From Modicisalibacter tunisiensis (GTDB lineage Bacteria; Pseudomonadota; Gammaproteobacteria; Pseudomonadales; Halomonadaceae), in the NCBI RefSeq assembly GCF_020148005.1, contig NZ_JAGXFD010000001.1, positions 2,135,739 to 2,199,738 of the forward strand: 64,000 nt of DNA, written 5' to 3'. Position numbers and translations under genes: made by a program. The notes beneath the pieces are model-generated. The model did no database searches. It saw only the letters and a list, made by a program, of their open reading frames with translations, and had not been told where the DNA came from. Shown here in pieces: positions 61,301 through 64,000 of the stretch. Within the stretch, counting starts at the first letter, position 1. The number at the start of each line of letters is the position of its first letter.

Positions 61301-62457
61301 GAGATGGCTCCCCGGGTGGTGGCGGTCGGCGTCTCGGCGGTGCCGGCAGTCAGCCGGGCACGCAGGACACGGCGGCGGCTGGCAGTGCTGTCGCGGTCGA
61401 CGTAGCCCTGGCGAAGGTGACGTGTCCCGCCGTCCAGCTGGTAGGCGGTCCGCCCGTGAAGCAGGCGGTAGTTGTCCATGATCAGCATCTCGCCGGGCGC
61501 CAGCTTGAGGTGCACGGTCAAGGCATCCGAGGTGATCAGCCGGTAGAAGTGCTGGCGCGCGGCGTAGTAGCGCGCCAGCAGCTCGGGGGCGTGGGCGTCG
61601 ATGCGTTCGGTGCGGTTGGAGTAGCGCACCCGGGCCAGGCGGCCATGGCTGTCGAGCTCGATCAGCGGGCCTTCGCTCTCCAGATCGGTGGTGGCATCGG
61701 TGTAGCGAAAGGTCGGTGACAGCCGGGTCAGGCACTCGAAGTGCTCGGGCGCCTCGTCGCGCAGGCGTCGTGCCGCCATGAAGCCGTCGGCGAGCGTGCT
61801 GTCGCCGCCCTCGGCGGCGTTGCTCAGGCAGTGCAGCCAGATGTAGCCGGGGATCGGGTCGCGATAGGGGTTGTCGGTATGCGGCTCGAGCCCGCGCCGG
61901 GTCATGGTCAGGTCGTAGGCGTCGGCCACCGACTTGACGTCGGCGATGCCGCCCCAGTTGGTGCGACGCAGCGGACCGATGCGGTCGATCAGCGGCTGCA
62001 TGCCATCCTCGGTGAGCGGTACACCCTGGACCTTGACGAAGCCATGGCGGTGCAGGGCCTCGAGCATGGCGAGCAGCGCGCCGTCGTCATCGCGGGCGGC
62101 CGCGAAATCGGCCTGTGGCAGCGTCTCGAGCGTCGCATCCCACAGCGTCAGGCCGTCGTCGATGTCGCGATCGGGAGTCGCCTGCGCGAGCAGGCCGTCG
62201 AGCGAAAAGGTGGCGCGATGGCCGTCGCTGAACTGCACTTCGAGGCGGTCGCCGTCGATACGGGCCCGGGTCGCGTGGAGATCCAGCGGCAACCGGGCGG
62301 CCTCGATCAGGCGCTGCCCCGTGCGCGGGTCGAGGGTGTCGGCATCCGGTGCCCGTTCGCGCAGCCAGAGCGCGGCAAGCTGCTGTTCGCGGCCCGCCAG
62401 GCGCAGGGCCAGCTGTCGGCCGTCATCCTTGAGTTCGATCTCGGCTGCTGGGGACAT
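61297..62457 (-). CDS. 2-Oxoglutarate/Fe(II) dioxygenase, TmpA / gamma-butyrobetaine hydroxylase-like
   Basis: 386 residues. The N-terminal small domain (about 1-90, zinc-type in some relatives, here without a clear cysteine cluster) is followed by the TauD-like jelly roll. Iron ligands are His and Asp in LEPHTDNPYRDP and the distal His in RLLHGRTAY; the 2-oxoglutarate Arg is in HLRQGYVDRD. LHCLSNAAEGGDSTLADGF is the family signature. Relatives hydroxylate gamma-butyrobetaine or 2-trimethylaminoethylphosphonate (TmpA). The coupled HD oxygenase favours the TmpA-type role. First gene of the operon, divergent from a GlxA-type regulator. Confidence 0.75.
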   Translation of the reverse strand: MSPAAEIELKDDGRQLALRLAGREQQLAALWLRERAPDADTLDPRTGQRLIEAARLPLDLHATRARIDGDRLEVQFSDGHRATFSLDGLLAQATPDRDIDDGLTLWDATLETLPQADFAAARDDDGALLAMLEALHRHGFVKVQGVPLTEDGMQPLIDRIGPLRRTNWGGIADVKSVADAYDLTMTRRGLEPHTDNPYRDPIPGYIWLHCLSNAAEGGDSTLADGFMAARRLRDEAPEHFECLTRLSPTFRYTDATTDLESEGPLIELDSHGRLARVRYSNRTERIDAHAPELLARYYAARQHFYRLITSDALTVHLKLAPGEMLIMDNYRLLHGRTAYQLDGGTRHLRQGYVDRDSTASRRRVLRARLTAGTAETPTATTRGAIS

Positions 62458-62582
62458 GGACGATTCTCTCTACGACAATGAAGTGACGAACGAGCGCCAC
62501 CGGGCGCCGTCGCTTTTCTACCCTAGGGGGTCGGGACGCAGCGGATTTGCAATAAATGGCCTTTTGATTGATTTTTATAGCC

Positions 62583-63626
62583 ATGAGCGAATCCCTGATT
62601 CCGGAGTGGCCCTATCCACGCCCCGACCAGCCGCCGGTTCCACGGCCCGGCGAGGCGGCCCATACGGTGAGCGTGTGGCTGGTGCCCAAGTTTTCCATGC
62701 TGACCCTGTTCTGCCTGCTCGAGCCGCTGCGGGTCGCCAATCGTTTCGGTCGCGAGCTGTTCGCCTGGCAGCTGCTCTCGGCGGACGGCGACGCGGTGGT
62801 GGCCAGCAACGGGGTACGCATCGATGTCGACGCCGCGCTGGGCGAGGCGGAGGCGGGCGAGCTGCTGATGGTCATCTCGTCCTACGAGGCCGAGGCCACG
62901 GTGACTGCCGCCGACCGTGCCGTGCTGCGTCAGGCGGCGGCGCACGGCGCCCGGGTCGGCGGGCTGGACACCGCGCCCTTCATTCTGGCGCGCGCCGGCC
63001 TGCTGGAGCAGCAGCGGGTGGCGCTGCACTGGGAGAGCGTGCCGGCGTTTCGCGAGGAGTTTCCGCACATCGCGGTGAGCGAGGCCCGCTTCGAGTTTGC
63101 CGACCGGCGGCTGACCGGGTCCGGCGGTGCGGCGGGCATCGACATGATGCTGCAGTGGATCGAGCACGACTACGGGCCGGCCCTGGCCAATGCAGTGGGT
63201 CGCCAGCTGGTCCATCAGCGGGTCAGTGACGAGGAGGCGCGGGAGGCGGCGAGCGCGCGGGCCATGGACAACCTGCCCCGGGTGGTGGTGCGGGCCCTGG
63301 CCATCATGGAGGCCCATCTCGACCAGGCGCTGCCGATTCCGGAGATCTGCCGGCTGGTCGGGCAGTCGCAGCGCCAGCTGACGCGACTGTTCACCGCCGC
63401 GTTCGGCGAGACGCCCAAGCAGTGCTACCTGGGGATGCGGCTTGACCAGGCGCGATGCATCCTCGCCGACAGCCGCTGCCGGGTGACCGAGGCGGCGCTG
63501 GCCTGCGGCTTTACCCAGCTGGCGCACTTCTCCCGCGCCTATCAGGCGCGCTTCGGCGAGCCGCCCAGCCGCACGGCCGAGCGTGGCACGACCGAGCGCG
63601 GCCCGACCGAGCGCGGCCCGACCTGA
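62583..63626 (+). CDS. GlxA-family regulator (DJ-1/PfpI domain plus AraC HTH)
   Basis: About 347 residues. An N-terminal DJ-1/PfpI-like sensor domain (about 25-190: FSMLTLFCLLEPLRVANRF, then GARVGGLDTAPFILARAGLL) lacks enzymatic function in this family. The C-terminal AraC pair of HTH motifs (ICRLVGQSQRQLTRLFTAAF and AALACGFTQLAHFSRAYQARF) binds DNA. Relatives include ArgR of Pseudomonas and the glycine betaine and carnitine regulators GbdR and CdhR, all apt here. It is divergent from the TmpA-like gene with 125 bp between. Its last codons carry a TERGP repeat. Confidence 0.85.
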   Translation: MSESLIPEWPYPRPDQPPVPRPGEAAHTVSVWLVPKFSMLTLFCLLEPLRVANRFGRELFAWQLLSADGDAVVASNGVRIDVDAALGEAEAGELLMVISSYEAEATVTAADRAVLRQAAAHGARVGGLDTAPFILARAGLLEQQRVALHWESVPAFREEFPHIAVSEARFEFADRRLTGSGGAAGIDMMLQWIEHDYGPALANAVGRQLVHQRVSDEEAREAASARAMDNLPRVVVRALAIMEAHLDQALPIPEICRLVGQSQRQLTRLFTAAFGETPKQCYLGMRLDQARCILADSRCRVTEAALACGFTQLAHFSRAYQARFGEPPSRTAERGTTERGPTERGPT

Positions 63627-63643
63627 GCCGCCGGGGCGAGGGC

Positions 63644-64000
63644 TCAGGAATCCGGGGCACCGCCCGTTTCCAGCGCCGCGGCACGCCGCTGCCGCTCGGC
63701 CCGGTGCAGCATGCGCAGCCGCGACCGCACCTCGTCGCGCTCCAGATAGCAGCCCTGCAGCCAGCGCTGCCCCGAGTCGCCCGCGAAGGCGTCACGGGCA
63801 TGCAGCAGGCGGCGGTTGTCGAAGATCACCAGGTCGCCCGGCCGGTAGGTGAAGCGCATGGCGAAGTGCGGTTCATGCAGCATCCGTTGCAGCGTCATCA
63901 GCGCCGCGTAGGCGGGCTCCACCGCGTCAAACGGGGCCATCAGGGGGCCGCGCAGGAAGTCGGCGATGCGCACCTCGTCCAGCCGCCCGGCCTCGTCGAG
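63644..64000 (-). CDS. Gamma-butyrobetaine hydroxylase-like dioxygenase (5' part outside window)
   Basis: C-terminal 118 codons of a second TauD-fold hydroxylase. RPGDLVIFDNRRLLHARDAF carries the distal iron His, and WLQGCYLERDEVRSRLRML carries the 2-oxoglutarate Arg. The match to bona fide gamma-butyrobetaine hydroxylases is closer than that of the TmpA-like paralogue nearby. The frame is open to the end of the window, so the start is not seen. Converges on the GlxA-type regulator with 17 bp between stops. Confidence 0.8.
   Translation of the reverse strand, partial: LDEAGRLDEVRIADFLRGPLMAPFDAVEPAYAALMTLQRMLHEPHFAMRFTYRPGDLVIFDNRRLLHARDAFAGDSGQRWLQGCYLERDEVRSRLRMLHRAERQRRAAALETGGAPDS

Overview
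The window is a high-GC gammaproteobacterial chromosome segment, most like a halomonad. The evidence is the order clpA / infA-bpt-aat / ftsK-lolA, a 1616-residue NAD-glutamate dehydrogenase, rmf, pyrD, rlmKL, pdxB, htpX and alaA, together with two halomonad/pseudomonad-style regulatory genes. The genus is inferred from gene content; no 16S rRNA gene is present.

Region 1 (1-8011) is core: the ClpA / N-end-rule transferases, IF-1, FtsK and LolA. Region 2 (8041-21747) is a 13.7-kb catabolic composite transposon inserted between lolA and rarA. Its outer ends are IS1595-type inverted repeats and the whole unit is bracketed by the same 8-bp direct repeat (TAAGCTTT), the duplication length expected for IS1595. 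It carries a low-GC benzene/toluene-type dioxygenase pathway: Rieske dioxygenase alpha and beta, ferredoxin, reductase, cis-dihydrodiol dehydrogenase, extradiol dioxygenase, FadL/TodX porin, ring-cleavage hydrolase, dienoate hydratase, acylating acetaldehyde dehydrogenase and aldolase. These take a monoaromatic ring to pyruvate and acetyl-CoA. No regulator is present. The last genes are much richer in GC, so the cluster is itself a mosaic. The flanks hold a MITE, an IS110 scrap, a truncated IS1380 and an IS1595 with a frameshifted transposase.

Region 3 (21.8-45.7 kb) is core again: rarA, a hemerythrin-like gene, murI, trmA, gdhB, a small encapsulated-ferritin homologue, pyrD, rmf, rlmKL, pdxB, htpX, alaA, a YlqF-type GTPase, msrB, a tRNA array of three Glu-Gly pairs with a tRNA-Gly relic, yadGH, queF, a nitroreductase, a thioesterase-fold gene and tRNA-Ser(GGA).

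Region 4 (45.7-53 kb) is stress and regulation. It has a NorR regulator divergent from a NO-repair gene (ric/ytfE) and a CZB-type soluble chemoreceptor, with three GT-N7-AC boxes and a sigma-54 promoter between them. It also has a DUF411 gene, an SOS-boxed umuDC pair and an sRNA of the CsrB/RsmZ type, recognised by eight GGA motifs in about 100 nt and an intrinsic terminator.

Region 5 (53.1-64 kb) is one long minus-strand operon: a TmpA/gamma-butyrobetaine-hydroxylase-like 2-oxoglutarate dioxygenase, a TmpB/PhnZ-like HD oxygenase, AruI, AruH, a polar amino acid ABC transporter and an aminoaldehyde dehydrogenase. A GlxA/AraC-type regulator lies opposite, followed by a second, partial hydroxylase. 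It joins the arginine transaminase pathway to what looks like an oxidative C-P or quaternary-amine module.
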